Positions 1-6,367 of a stretch of 12,504 bases of DNA are shown here, in pieces. Under the pieces are notes generated by a model. That model had not been told where the DNA came from and did no database searches. It worked only from the letters and a program-made list of their open reading frames with translations. Source of the stretch: JBBDIM01 sp040880405. Lineage in GTDB: Bacteria; Planctomycetota; Planctomycetia; Pirellulales; Pirellulaceae. Positions within the stretch are counted from its first letter, which is position 1. Each line of letters opens with the position of its first letter. The position numbers and the translations under genes are program-made. The stretch covers positions 1 through 12,504 of the forward strand of contig JBBDIM010000185.1 in NCBI GenBank assembly GCA_040880405.1. Reading direction: 5' to 3'.

Positions 1-356
1 CCCTTAATCCAGCATCCCCTAGCGTTTTGACCCTTGACACTGCTTAGAAAAGGACTTCGTCTGGGCTGTCGTTAGACGTCCCTTCAGGACTCAGGACTCC
101 GAATGTAGTCTGTGTGAATTTTTCGGACAACACGCCCTACCATCCCTAGCGGTGGGGCAGTGGATCGTTAAGAATAAGGCGGTCGATTCGGCCCTTCGCT
201 CCGCTGGAGCTATGTTGGGGGGCCAGTCGCTGACCAGATAGTGACTGAGCGCGGCGAGGGGCACGTTCCCAGCCTGGGCTCAGGCCCTTTCCTACCTGGA
301 TGGGTGAGCTAAGTCACCCGATTTTCCGAACATTTCGTGAGAGACGGATCAAAACG
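1..356. other. Gene-free region upstream of eno
   Basis: No convincing coding frame or RNA gene is visible. A TTGACA hexamer sits at 34-39 but has no acceptable -10 element at 16-18 bp. There is a 7-bp tandem duplication (TCAGGAC twice, 84-97). Just before eno a small hairpin can form: GGGTGA at 302-307 pairs with TCACCC at 314-319 around a 6-base loop and is followed by a short T run. It would lie in the eno leader. A promoter for eno must lie here or further upstream, but I cannot place it. Confidence 0.5.
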
Positions 357-1628
357 ATGAGCATGATTGTCGACGTACGTGGCCTGCAAGTGTTGGACAG
401 CCGTGGCAACCCGACCGTGGAGGTTGAGGTGATTCTGGACGGCGGCGAAGTCGGCCGGGCCGCCGTACCAAGTGGCGCAAGCACCGGAGTGCATGAGGCC
501 CTGGAACTGCGTGATGGCGACAAATCGGTCTTCCTGGGCAAAGGCGTCACGAAAGCCGTCGAGAACGTCAACGACATCATCGCCGACTCCTTGATTGGCG
601 AAGACGCCACCAATCAGGCGCGGATCGATGAGATCATGATCGAGATGGATGGCACCCCCAACAAAGGTAAACTGGGCGCAAACGCGATCCTGGGTGTGTC
701 GCTGGCGACTGCCAAAGCAGCCGCGATCTCCTGCGGATTGCCGCTGTACCGGTACCTCGGCGGCGTTGGCGCTCGGATGCTCCCCGCCCCAATGATGAAC
801 ATCCTCAACGGTGGCCAGCACGCCGACAACAATGTCGACGTGCAGGAATTCATGGTCATGCCGTTGGGCTTCGACAACTTCAGCGACGCCTTTCGTTCCG
901 GCGTGGAAGTGTTCCACGCCCTGAAGCAGGTGCTCAAAGAGAAGGGGCTCAACACGGCGGTCGGTGACGAGGGTGGGTTCGCTCCGGACCTGGGGAGCAA
1001 CATCGAAGCCTTGGACCTGATCATGACCTCGATCGAGAAAGCGGGCTACAAGCCGGGCGAGCAGATGTTCATCGCCCTGGATGCCGCCTCCAGCGAGTTC
1101 TACGACAAGGACAAGAAAGCCTACACCGTCGATGGCAAGCCGATGGATTCGGCCGGCATGGTCGACTTCCTGGCCAACTGGGCCGGGAAATATCCGATCG
1201 TTTCGATCGAAGATGGCCTGGACGAAGATGACTGGGATGGCTGGAAACTGCTGACCGAAAAGCTGGGCGACAAGGTCCAACTGGTGGGTGACGACCTGTT
1301 CGTGACCAACACCGAGCGGCTTCAGCGTGGGATCGACGAAGGAATCGCGAACAGCATCCTGATCAAGGTCAACCAGATCGGCAGCCTGACCGAGACGATT
1401 AACGCCATTCAATTGGCTCATCGCAACGGTTACACCAGCATTTCCAGCCACCGTAGCGGTGAGACCGAGGACTCGTTCATCGCCGACTTGGCGGTCGCCC
1501 TGGGTACCGGGCAGATCAAAACCGGGTCCGCCTCGCGGAGCGACCGGATGGCCAAGTACAACCAATTGCTGCGGATCGAAAGCGAACTGGGCGAAGCGGC
1601 CCAGTACGGCGGGCCGCTGTTGCTTTGA
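357..1628 (+). CDS. eno: Enolase (phosphopyruvate hydratase)
   Basis: Cytosolic glycolytic enzyme that interconverts 2-phosphoglycerate and phosphoenolpyruvate with Mg2+. The protein from this start is 423 residues, normal for bacterial enolases, and is collinear with the E. coli enzyme from its MSxIV start and DSRGNPTVEVEV segment. Visible catalytic parts are the SGASTG loop (39-44), H155 in GGQHADNN, E164, the acid E205 in VGDEGGFAP, metal ligands D242 (ALDAASSEF), E285 (SIEDGLDEDD) and D312 (VGDDLFVTN), the base K337 (ILIKVNQIG), the SHRSGETED segment (H365, R366, S367) and K388 (KTGSASRSD). The frame stays open to an ATG at 300, but the start at 357 (or 363) fits the family; a weak GAGA purine stretch lies upstream. 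A strong terminator follows, so the gene is probably monocistronic. All key residues are present. Confidence 0.98.
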   Translation: MSMIVDVRGLQVLDSRGNPTVEVEVILDGGEVGRAAVPSGASTGVHEALELRDGDKSVFLGKGVTKAVENVNDIIADSLIGEDATNQARIDEIMIEMDGTPNKGKLGANAILGVSLATAKAAAISCGLPLYRYLGGVGARMLPAPMMNILNGGQHADNNVDVQEFMVMPLGFDNFSDAFRSGVEVFHALKQVLKEKGLNTAVGDEGGFAPDLGSNIEALDLIMTSIEKAGYKPGEQMFIALDAASSEFYDKDKKAYTVDGKPMDSAGMVDFLANWAGKYPIVSIEDGLDEDDWDGWKLLTEKLGDKVQLVGDDLFVTNTERLQRGIDEGIANSILIKVNQIGSLTETINAIQLAHRNGYTSISSHRSGETEDSFIADLAVALGTGQIKTGSASRSDRMAKYNQLLRIESELGEAAQYGGPLLL

Positions 1629-1661
1629 GCCGGTTCGAGTCTCCGAGAATCCAACAATCAG

Positions 1662-1693
1662 AGGGAGGGACCACGAGGTTCCTCCCTTTTTTT
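1662..1693 (+). terminator. Intrinsic terminator of eno
   Basis: AGGGAGGGACC (1662-1672) pairs with GGTTCCTCCCT (1677-1687). This gives an 11-bp stem with one G-T wobble and the tetraloop ACGA (1673-1676). The stem runs straight into seven T (1687-1693). It begins 34 bases after the eno stop codon, so the downstream genes probably need their own promoter. Confidence 0.92.
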
Positions 1694-1719
1694 GCGGTCG
1701 AAATTAACCGCGGCTCGGT

Positions 1720-1725
1720 TACACT
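1720..1725 (+). promoter_or_regulatory. Possible -10 box for a leaderless transcript
   Basis: TACACT lies six bases upstream of the ATG at 1732, so transcription would begin at or beside the start codon. The only purine stretch (AGGGA, 1726-1730) ends one base from the ATG, too close to act as a Shine-Dalgarno site. No good -35 is visible; TCGAAA at 1698-1703 is the closest by position. The terminator just upstream makes a new promoter necessary. This is inferred from sequence alone. Confidence 0.4.
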
Positions 1726-1731
1726 AGGGAA

Positions 1732-2148
1732 ATGGCAGCAAGCACCACTGAAACCCGCCCTCCGATTACCGATTCCCCCTGGTTTTGGGTCTACCTATTC
1801 GCCACGGCGGCTTTGGCTTTACTGATGGTTTCCAAGCCGAAGCTCCAATACCGACAGGCCTGGCTCGAACGTCAGCACCAGGCGCGGGAGTTTTCGCATC
1901 GGTTGGCGGAAGGCCAAGCAATTGAAGGGGAACTGATCCAGCCTGAAACCACCCACATCCGAATCGAGTATTTTTTTTACCTCCTGGCCGGGGTCCTGAT
2001 TTTTGCTTGGGGCCGGCTCTGGTACTCCCGATTCGCCGGGGCCTGGTTTCCTCAGGATCACCAGCGGAGCGTCGGTCCTGACCCCTTAGATGCGTCGGCC
2101 GAGCGGACCACTTCACCAGGCGATCGACAGCGACGCAAACGACCATGA
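1732..2148 (+). CDS. Small membrane protein, two TM segments
   Basis: 138-residue protein of unrecognised family. Residues 1-16 are polar. Residues 17-33 form a first hydrophobic helix (WFWVYLFATAALALLMV). Residues 37-70 are hydrophilic and probably helical (LQYRQAWLERQHQAREF onward, rich in Q, R and E). Residues 80-98 form a second membrane segment (YFFYLLAGVLIFAWGRLWY), and the tail to 138 is basic and probably disordered. Its stop overlaps the start of the next membrane protein (ATGA at 2145-2148), so the two are probably co-translated and may form one complex. The position after eno recalls eno-ftsB in Proteobacteria, but FtsB has a single TM helix, so I make no such assignment. No Shine-Dalgarno sequence is present. 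Confidence 0.75.
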   Translation: MAASTTETRPPITDSPWFWVYLFATAALALLMVSKPKLQYRQAWLERQHQAREFSHRLAEGQAIEGELIQPETTHIRIEYFFYLLAGVLIFAWGRLWYSRFAGAWFPQDHQRSVGPDPLDASAERTTSPGDRQRRKRP

Positions 2149-2708
2149 CGTGGCTCTTTGACCAACCGTTACCCATTTTGATCGTGGGAGTCCTGGGTGG
2201 GGCGATCCTCGCCGGGACCCTTGCGCAAACCGGGAATCGCCTTTTTCTGAAATTGCTGCTCGCCTGGATCACCCTGTTTGGCCTCTTGCTGGTGGTGGAA
2301 TATGGGGTAATCACTGATCGCGAGCAGGTCCAGGCCACCGTCTACGAGATCGCCGCCGCCCTGGAAGCGAACGACACGGCGCGTGTCCAACGCTCCATCT
2401 CGGACGACGCCGCGGACCTCCAACGGGAAGTCGAGCAAAAGCTAAACTATGTCCATGTCGAGGCGGTGAAGATCAAACGCAACATGGAAGTCAACTTTGT
2501 CGAGCAAGTCACGCCACGCGTGGCCGTGGCCAAGATGAATGTGGTATTCATCGGCAACCTCAAAAGCGGGATCACCTCCGAGGGGCGTTTCCCGACCTAC
2601 CTGATTCTCACCTTCCAGCAGGAGGCGGACCAGGCATGGCGTTTGGCCGATTACCAGTTTTTCGATGCCCGCGGCGAGCAAGCGGGCGAAATCCGCCCCC
2701 CGGCCTGA
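2145..2708 (+). CDS. Membrane-anchored protein with a C-terminal NTF2-like domain
   Basis: 187 residues. Two hydrophobic helices at about 9-26 and 34-53 are followed by a soluble domain from about 58 to 172. Its layout, a helical start (QVQATVYEIAAALEANDTARVQRSI), a further amphipathic helix, then strands ending in YLILTFQQEADQAWRLADYQFF, resembles the SnoaL/NTF2-like fold. That fold call comes from pattern only. The end (173-187) is polar and proline-rich. The start ATG overlaps the previous stop codon, which indicates translational coupling to the two-TM protein at 1732. No catalytic motif is visible, so an enzyme activity is not proposed. The gene is followed 33 bases later by a palindromic repeat that may act as its transcript end. 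Confidence 0.78.
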   Translation: MTWLFDQPLPILIVGVLGGAILAGTLAQTGNRLFLKLLLAWITLFGLLLVVEYGVITDREQVQATVYEIAAALEANDTARVQRSISDDAADLQREVEQKLNYVHVEAVKIKRNMEVNFVEQVTPRVAVAKMNVVFIGNLKSGITSEGRFPTYLILTFQQEADQAWRLADYQFFDARGEQAGEIRPPA

Positions 2709-2741
2709 GCTGGGCGGTTGAAAATGTTTCCTCGCGGGCAA

Positions 2742-2830
2742 TCCTGCAGTTCTCCCACGCTTTTGGAAGCGTGGCTACGACGGAATCTTGAGGTAGCCAC
2801 GGTCGCCAAGACCGTGGGGGAACTGCAGGA
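2742..2830. repeat. Palindromic paired-hairpin repeat (L-R unit)
   Basis: An 89-bp element with an 18-bp outer inverted repeat (2742-2759 with 2813-2830, one T-G wobble; arms begin TCCTGCAGTTC and end GAACTGCAGGA). Inside are two hairpins. L is CCACGCTT (2755-2762), loop TTGG, AAGCGTGG (2767-2774). R is CCACGGTC (2797-2804), loop GCCAA, GACCGTGG (2810-2817). GTGGCTAC (2771-2778) also pairs with GTAGCCAC (2793-2800), so mutually exclusive folds are possible. The same modules recur at 6042-6220 and 8846-9119. It lies just downstream of the membrane protein stop, as REP/BIME elements often do. Confidence 0.85.
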
Positions 2831-3150
2831 GAAGGTGGTTAAATGGAACTGCGTCCAGCGGGTTCGCTCTCCCGAAAAACCTTTGGCTGGCGGAGATTAG
2901 CGCTCTCGCTGCTATCTGGCGGTCCGCGATGTCGAGCAGGTGCAAGCTGCACTGAAAGCAATGCATCTATTGGTCGGTGCGAGGTCAAAGAGGCCAGCGG
3001 ACTGACGGGTAGATTGTCAAAATGACAATCGAATCGGCCGATCATTGTAACTATGTACACTAACTGTCTGGCAACCAAAAGGTGCTGGAATTTCCGTAAG
3101 TGTATTCAGGGGAACCACTTAGTGGAAAATTCGAGAAACCGGATCTGGTT
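2831..3150. other. Intergenic region upstream of csrA copy 1
   Basis: No credible gene is visible; the short open frames of about 60 codons here have no family resemblance or good start. It holds two palindromes: GATTGTCA (3012-3019), AAA, TGACAATC (3023-3030), and ATCGGCCGAT (3033-3042). Both lie 110-140 bp upstream of the csrA sigma-54-like promoter, the usual distance for an enhancer-binding protein site. Confidence 0.5.
3012..3030. promoter_or_regulatory. Operator-like inverted repeat (possible upstream activating site)
   Basis: Perfect 8-bp half sites GATTGTCA and TGACAATC are separated by AAA, a 19-bp dyad typical of a dimeric regulator site. A second perfect palindrome, ATCGGCCGAT, follows at 3033-3042. 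The dyad is about 120 bp upstream of the -24 element at 3151, which suits an RpoN enhancer-binding protein. No regulator can be named. Confidence 0.4.
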
Positions 3151-3166
3151 TGGCATCCTCTTTGCA
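3151..3166 (+). promoter_or_regulatory. Sigma-54-type promoter of csrA copy 1
   Basis: TGGCATCCTCTTTGCA matches the RpoN consensus TGGCAYG-N4-TTGCW at every specified base except position 7 (C for G). GG (3152-3153) and GC (3164-3165) have the required 10-bp separation, and T precedes the TGG as in the consensus. Transcription would start near 3177, leaving a leader of about 52 nt before the ATG at 3229. Confidence 0.6.
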
Positions 3167-3228
3167 ATTGTACCTGACCATACCCAAGTCAACTGTCAGG
3201 AATTTAGTACCTCGCAAAGGAGTGTGTC

Positions 3229-3624
3229 ATGTTGGTTTTGACCCGTAAACAGCAGCAGCAAATCCAAGTCGGCGAAGGCGTTACCATCACCATCCTGCGG
3301 ATCAAAGGTGGTTCGGTTCGCATCGGAATTGAAGCCCCCTCCGACGTCCGGATCATTCGTAGTGAGCTTTCGCCTCACGAATCAGAGGAAGCCGCTGAAG
3401 TATCCCCCCCCGCCAGCTCCGCCCCGGCGCACGAAGAATCCGATCTGACTGCCACGGACTTCGAAGACGAGGGGTGTGAGGGCTATAAAATCGTTTCGTT
3501 CCGCGTGATGGGCGATTCACAAGAGGCCTCCTCCAAGCCGAAAACAGAGGACATGGCGACCAACACGCGGGTCCAATCGATGCGGGATTTCATGGCCCTC
3601 CGGTCCTCACACAGCCTGGATTAA
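3229..3624 (+). CDS. csrA: CsrA/RsmA-family carbon storage regulator with long C-terminal extension (copy 1)
   Basis: Post-transcriptional regulator that as a dimer binds GGA motifs in mRNA leaders. Residues 1-47 are a CsrA domain (MLVLTRK start, GVTITILRIKGGSVRIGIEAPSDV, then RIIRSEL). The RNA-contacting L4, R6 and R44 of the family are present. The usual GE after the first arginines is replaced by a run of four Q (8-11). Most CsrA proteins have about 60-75 residues; this one has 131. The extra part (48-131) is acidic, rich in S, P, A and E, and probably disordered, with a slightly basic end. A good Shine-Dalgarno AAAGGAG (3216-3222) lies 6 bases from the ATG. The AGGA at 3198-3201 and the one within the ribosome site (about 20 nt apart) would allow autoregulation. 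It converges on the hydrolase gene at 3666-5810. A second csrA lies at 9324-9569. Confidence 0.93.
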   Translation: MLVLTRKQQQQIQVGEGVTITILRIKGGSVRIGIEAPSDVRIIRSELSPHESEEAAEVSPPASSAPAHEESDLTATDFEDEGCEGYKIVSFRVMGDSQEASSKPKTEDMATNTRVQSMRDFMALRSSHSLD

Positions 3625-3633
3625 CCCGCGGCG

Positions 3634-3693
3634 GACCAGCATCCTAGAGACCCCAATCGGCCCGGCTAGGGGGCCAGGGAATAGATGCTGGTC
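3634..3693. terminator. Possible bidirectional terminator between convergent genes
   Basis: GACCAGCATC (3634-3643) and GATGCTGGTC (3684-3693) are perfect 10-bp inverted arms. CCTAG (3644-3648) and CTAGG (3666-3670) are a nested pair. The structure spans the 41-bp gap between the csrA stop and the hydrolase stop and reaches into the end of the hydrolase. There is no clear T run on either side, so terminator function is uncertain. Confidence 0.35.
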
Positions 3694-5810
3694 TTGTTAG
3701 TCGGATCGGACTCGGTGGTACGAGGCTCTGGTTGTGAAAAGCGGGAGAGTTTGGCCTGGTCAGTTTCTACCGGCGCTTCAAAACTTGCCGGTTGAACGTC
3801 CTCAGGCGACTCATTGGAAGCATCGGCCAGCGGTTGAGGCTCTATCTCCGCTTCGTCCAACGCCGCTTGGTATTCTTCCCGCAGCTCTGCGACATGCTCC
3901 AGCAGAATCCGCCGGACTTCCAGCACACTGCGAGGATGCCGGTGGACCGCATTATGGTCGGATGTCACGACTAACTCTGACTTGGCTTCCTTTAGCTGCG
4001 CGCTTTCGAACTCCACGACTCCATCGCTCTTGCCCGAGAAGTAACCGAGCCAGGTGTCCTGATCTACCACCCCAATCACCGTGTGATACTTGACCCAGGG
4101 TGCCTTGGGTGCCTCAATAATTCGAGACAGCATGGGTGACTCAGGGGAGAGTGAATCGACACTCGTGGCGATCCGCAACAGATCCGTATCGTTGAAATAG
4201 CCAGGATTTTGTTCGATCAACCGTGTCTTGCGATCGGCGAGGAAGTTTGGCAGGACAATCAAGCTACGTCCCAACCAGCGGGTAAAGTCGTTCGCGAAAT
4301 CACTTCCGTGGTGAGGCGTCCCCATCGTTACGACTCGCCGGATCGAAGGATTCGGGTGGAAGTAAAGGGAGTTGATCAGCTCCTCCCTGTCCTCGGGATC
4401 TCCGGTCAGTTGCTCCGCCGGTTTGTCGGTCACCAGATTCCAGAATTCGTCTCCGCTTTCAATCGTTTGCATTCGCGAGACAAGACCACCCATGCTGTGA
4501 CCCACCAAGACCATTTGGTCGAGGGCGACCGCTTGGTTTTGGGGGTCGAGTTCCGCCCGCATCTCCGCCAAATCCTGACGGAACTGGGTGGCGCTGGTCC
4601 AAAACGGTTGTCCGGTGGGGTACAGGTAGAACCAGAACTGGTAATCCTTTTGAATCTCGGGCTGGGCCCGCAGGTCGTTGAACATTTCCAACCACGTCAT
4701 GGGGCTGGACCATAACCCGTGGACCATCACCACCGGAATCTTCTTCGGGTCGTACGGTTCCAACATGTACACGCCCTGCATCTTTTGCGTTTCGCCCGGA
4801 TTGAGCAGGCCGAGCGTGGCCAAGGTGGTGGAGGCCATCGTGTTGGAATCGAGCAAATAGGCCAACGGCGTGCTGACATCGGCTTCCAGGGGCACCGGCT
4901 TGTCTTGCACGGTCACATGATCGATCTCCAACGGATCGTAAAGGGTGATCTCGCAGTGATGAACCTTATCGCCGGTTTCCGGATCGACCAGCGGCGTGTC
5001 CGAGACGTTCAGGAAGGCGGTCAGGGCGAATGTCAGCTTCGGCGGGAAGTACTTTCGCTGGAGTTGATCCCGGTTTTCGTCGTTGCAGACCGCGATCAGC
5101 GGGACACCCAGCCCATACCGGCGATGCTGGTTTTTCAGACCTTTGATCTCAAAATCGGAGGCGAAGTGAAACTCCTGAAAGTCATCGTCTGACCACCGCC
5201 CGGTCGTTTTTAGCGAAAATTGGAAATCATGCTGAGGGGTTTTGATGCGATAGGCGGTTCCCGGCACGAGCTTGCCTTGCGCCTTGACCAGTCGGAGTGC
5301 CCCTTCAAGCGAGCCATTGTAGAGGTCGCAGGCTCGGCGGAAGCGGGGATCGTAGGCCCCATCGTCGTTCGCGAATTCCTCACTAAAGAGGTACTCGTGG
5401 GCATGGGCCACGCTGCCGGCGTAACGTTCCAACGCGATCGCCTTATGGTTCGCAGCCTCGGATCGTTTGGCCGCGATATAAGACATTTCGGCGAAGGCAT
5501 ACGCCTTGTTTGCCGAGGGATTTTTTTTGATTTCCTCCGCGAGGCCATCGAGTCCCTTGCTGTAATCCTTGCTGGCGTACTGCTCCAAATCGTAGGTGCG
5601 GAGGACCAGCCGTGTCTCTTCGGTGACCGTTGGTCCCTCCCACGAAACGAGTTGCAGTGGCCCTTCCAGCGGGTTTTTGGGGGTTTTGCGAACGGTTGCC
5701 CAGCGTGAGTTGCTACAGCCCGCGCAGAGCACCAGCACCACCAGCAGAAGTGGCGTGGTTGGCGTTGTTAAAATTTTTAAATACCCTAGGGGTATCTGGC
5801 GTCGACACAT
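3666..5810 (-). CDS. Lipoprotein alpha/beta hydrolase (lipase/PGAP1-like)
   Basis: 714-residue putative serine hydrolase exported and anchored by lipid. The N-terminus has basic residues, a hydrophobic stretch (21-28) and a lipobox-like LCAGC with Cys32 as acceptor; Cys at -3 is atypical. Residues 60-350 are an uncharacterised domain with helical segments. The catalytic domain runs from about 355 to 640: oxyanion strand VVMVHGLW (360-367), nucleophile elbow VGHSMGG with Ser439, TMGTPHHGSDFA (495-506), acid Asp596 in GKSDGVV, and a His cluster (DHNAVHRHP, H619/H623/H625) carrying the catalytic His. The tail from about 650 is acidic and Pro-rich. Substrate is unknown; ester or lipid hydrolysis at the envelope is inferred. 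The ATG at 5808-5810 has no Shine-Dalgarno site, but no better start is seen. A plausible promoter lies at 5899-5928. It is divergent from the sulfatase at 6368. Confidence 0.88.
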   Translation of the reverse strand: MCRRQIPLGYLKILTTPTTPLLLVVLVLCAGCSNSRWATVRKTPKNPLEGPLQLVSWEGPTVTEETRLVLRTYDLEQYASKDYSKGLDGLAEEIKKNPSANKAYAFAEMSYIAAKRSEAANHKAIALERYAGSVAHAHEYLFSEEFANDDGAYDPRFRRACDLYNGSLEGALRLVKAQGKLVPGTAYRIKTPQHDFQFSLKTTGRWSDDDFQEFHFASDFEIKGLKNQHRRYGLGVPLIAVCNDENRDQLQRKYFPPKLTFALTAFLNVSDTPLVDPETGDKVHHCEITLYDPLEIDHVTVQDKPVPLEADVSTPLAYLLDSNTMASTTLATLGLLNPGETQKMQGVYMLEPYDPKKIPVVMVHGLWSSPMTWLEMFNDLRAQPEIQKDYQFWFYLYPTGQPFWTSATQFRQDLAEMRAELDPQNQAVALDQMVLVGHSMGGLVSRMQTIESGDEFWNLVTDKPAEQLTGDPEDREELINSLYFHPNPSIRRVVTMGTPHHGSDFANDFTRWLGRSLIVLPNFLADRKTRLIEQNPGYFNDTDLLRIATSVDSLSPESPMLSRIIEAPKAPWVKYHTVIGVVDQDTWLGYFSGKSDGVVEFESAQLKEAKSELVVTSDHNAVHRHPRSVLEVRRILLEHVAELREEYQAALDEAEIEPQPLADASNESPEDVQPASFEAPVETDQAKLSRFSQPEPRTTESDPTNKTSIYSLAP

Positions 5811-5898
5811 CGGATGCCCGAACCACGTTGGTATTGCCGTAATACTCCCCGCCGGATTTGTGGGATCCGTGACTAGACAGAGAGCTGGCCCGGTGGGG

Positions 5899-5928
5899 AC
5901 AATAGCGAGATCGGTCGACCGGCGTCAA
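5899..5928 (-). promoter_or_regulatory. Sigma-70-type promoter for the hydrolase with a palindrome in the spacer
   Basis: Read on the minus strand, TTGACG (5928-5923) and TATTGT (5904-5899) are separated by 18 bp. Transcription would begin near 5892, about 80 nt before the hydrolase ATG. The spacer holds the perfect palindrome CGGTCGACCG (5912-5921), well placed for a repressor. The match is 5/6 and 4/6, so this is plausible rather than certain. Confidence 0.45.
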
Positions 5929-6041
5929 TGCGTATCTTTTTTCTCTAATCGAGGGCAGGCTTATGCTGGGCTGTCAAAAATTCGGTCTTGCGGTGGTTTT
6001 TGTTTGCGCGGGTTTTGCGTCGTCTCCAAGGTCCGATCGAT

Positions 6042-6108
6042 CAAGCGTAGCTACGACGAAATCTTGAGGTAGCTACGGTCGCCAAGACCGTGGGGGACCT
6101 GCGAGTTG
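6042..6108. repeat. Hairpin repeat copy inside the MITE, left part lost
   Basis: From CAAGCGTAGCTACGACG through GGTAGCTACGGTC, loop GCCAA, GACCGTGGGGG, to GCGAGTTG. It repeats nearly base for base at 6156-6220. The first arm of its L hairpin is missing (GATCGATCAAGCG replaces the CTCCCACGCTTTTG of other copies), so only the end of L and a full R remain. Confidence 0.8.
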
Positions 6109-6139
6109 AGTTGGCCCCTGAGGCGAAGCGGTTAGACAC

Positions 6140-6220
6140 TTCTCCCACGCTTTTGCAAGCGTAGCTACGAGGAATTCTTGAGGTAGCTACGGTCGCAAGA
6201 CCGTGGGAGAACTGCGAGTT
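6140..6220. repeat. Complete hairpin repeat copy inside the MITE
   Basis: The outer arms TTCTCCCACG (6140-6149) and CGTGGGAGAA (6202-6211) are perfect complements. Inside are the L hairpin (CGCTT, loop TTGC, AAGCG) and the R hairpin (TACGGTC, loop GCAA, GACCGTG with one wobble). The R-to-L distance from the preceding copy (6069 to 6140, 71 bp) equals that in the array at 8846-9119, and the spacer shares the GCCCCTG segment. The same composite unit is therefore present at both places. Confidence 0.82.
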
Positions 6221-6367
6221 GGTTGTGGGCTGTGAAAGGAATAAAACCACCCCCTTGAAAACCTGTGTCAAGACCGAATTTTTGACAGCCCAGGCTTATG
6301 CCTAGCCCAAGTCCCCAGTTTGAGTCCATTTCCTCCCCCCTGCCCCTCCTTTCCCATAGGCGACTTC

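Larger units (their letters stand above)
5967..6292. mobile_element. MITE-like non-autonomous transposon, 326 bp
   Basis: The ends are a perfect 24-bp inverted repeat: 5967-5990 begins TGGGCTGTCAAAAATTCGG and its exact reverse complement ends at 6292 (6269-6292). Similarity continues inward after an indel: GGTGGTTTT at 5992-6000 pairs with AAAACCACC at 6243-6251. It carries no transposase and no credible reading frame. The interior holds two copies of the paired-hairpin repeat (6042-6108 and 6140-6220). The element lies in the divergent gap between the hydrolase and the sulfatase, 76 bp before the sulfatase start, so it could separate the sulfatase from its old promoter or give it a new one. 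It must have been moved by a transposase encoded elsewhere. Confidence 0.85.
5958..6301. repeat. 9-bp target-site duplication flanking the mobile element
   Basis: GGCTTATGC occurs at 5958-5966 directly before the left inverted end and again at 6293-6301 directly after the right one. The preceding CA also matches (CAGGCTTATGC at 5956 and 6291), although in the right copy it belongs to the element end. Rejoining the flanks gives an uninterrupted, roughly palindromic site (GGGCAGGCTTATGCCTAGCCC split at the duplication). A 9-bp duplication is typical of several DDE transposase families such as IS4/Tn5/IS10. Confidence 0.85.

Noticed and set aside
34..39. TTGACA as -35 of an eno promoter
   Set aside because: No TATAAT-like hexamer lies 16-18 bp downstream.
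61..70. CTGGGCTGTC, identical to the first bases of the MITE end and the base before it
   Set aside because: The match stops after 10 bases, with no second end or duplication; probably chance, though a fragment is not excluded.
309..1565. Long open frame (418 codons) on the minus strand opposite enolase
   Set aside because: It is antisense to a gene with every enolase motif; codon bias in a GC-rich gene readily opens the opposite frame, and the product resembles no protein.
2718..3241. Several short ORFs of about 60 codons between the membrane protein and csrA
   Set aside because: They run through repeats or promoter elements, overlap each other on both strands, and have no ribosome sites or recognisable products.
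4209..4715. Plus-strand frames inside the hydrolase gene
   Set aside because: They lie antisense to the catalytic domain, which has clear motifs; shadows only.
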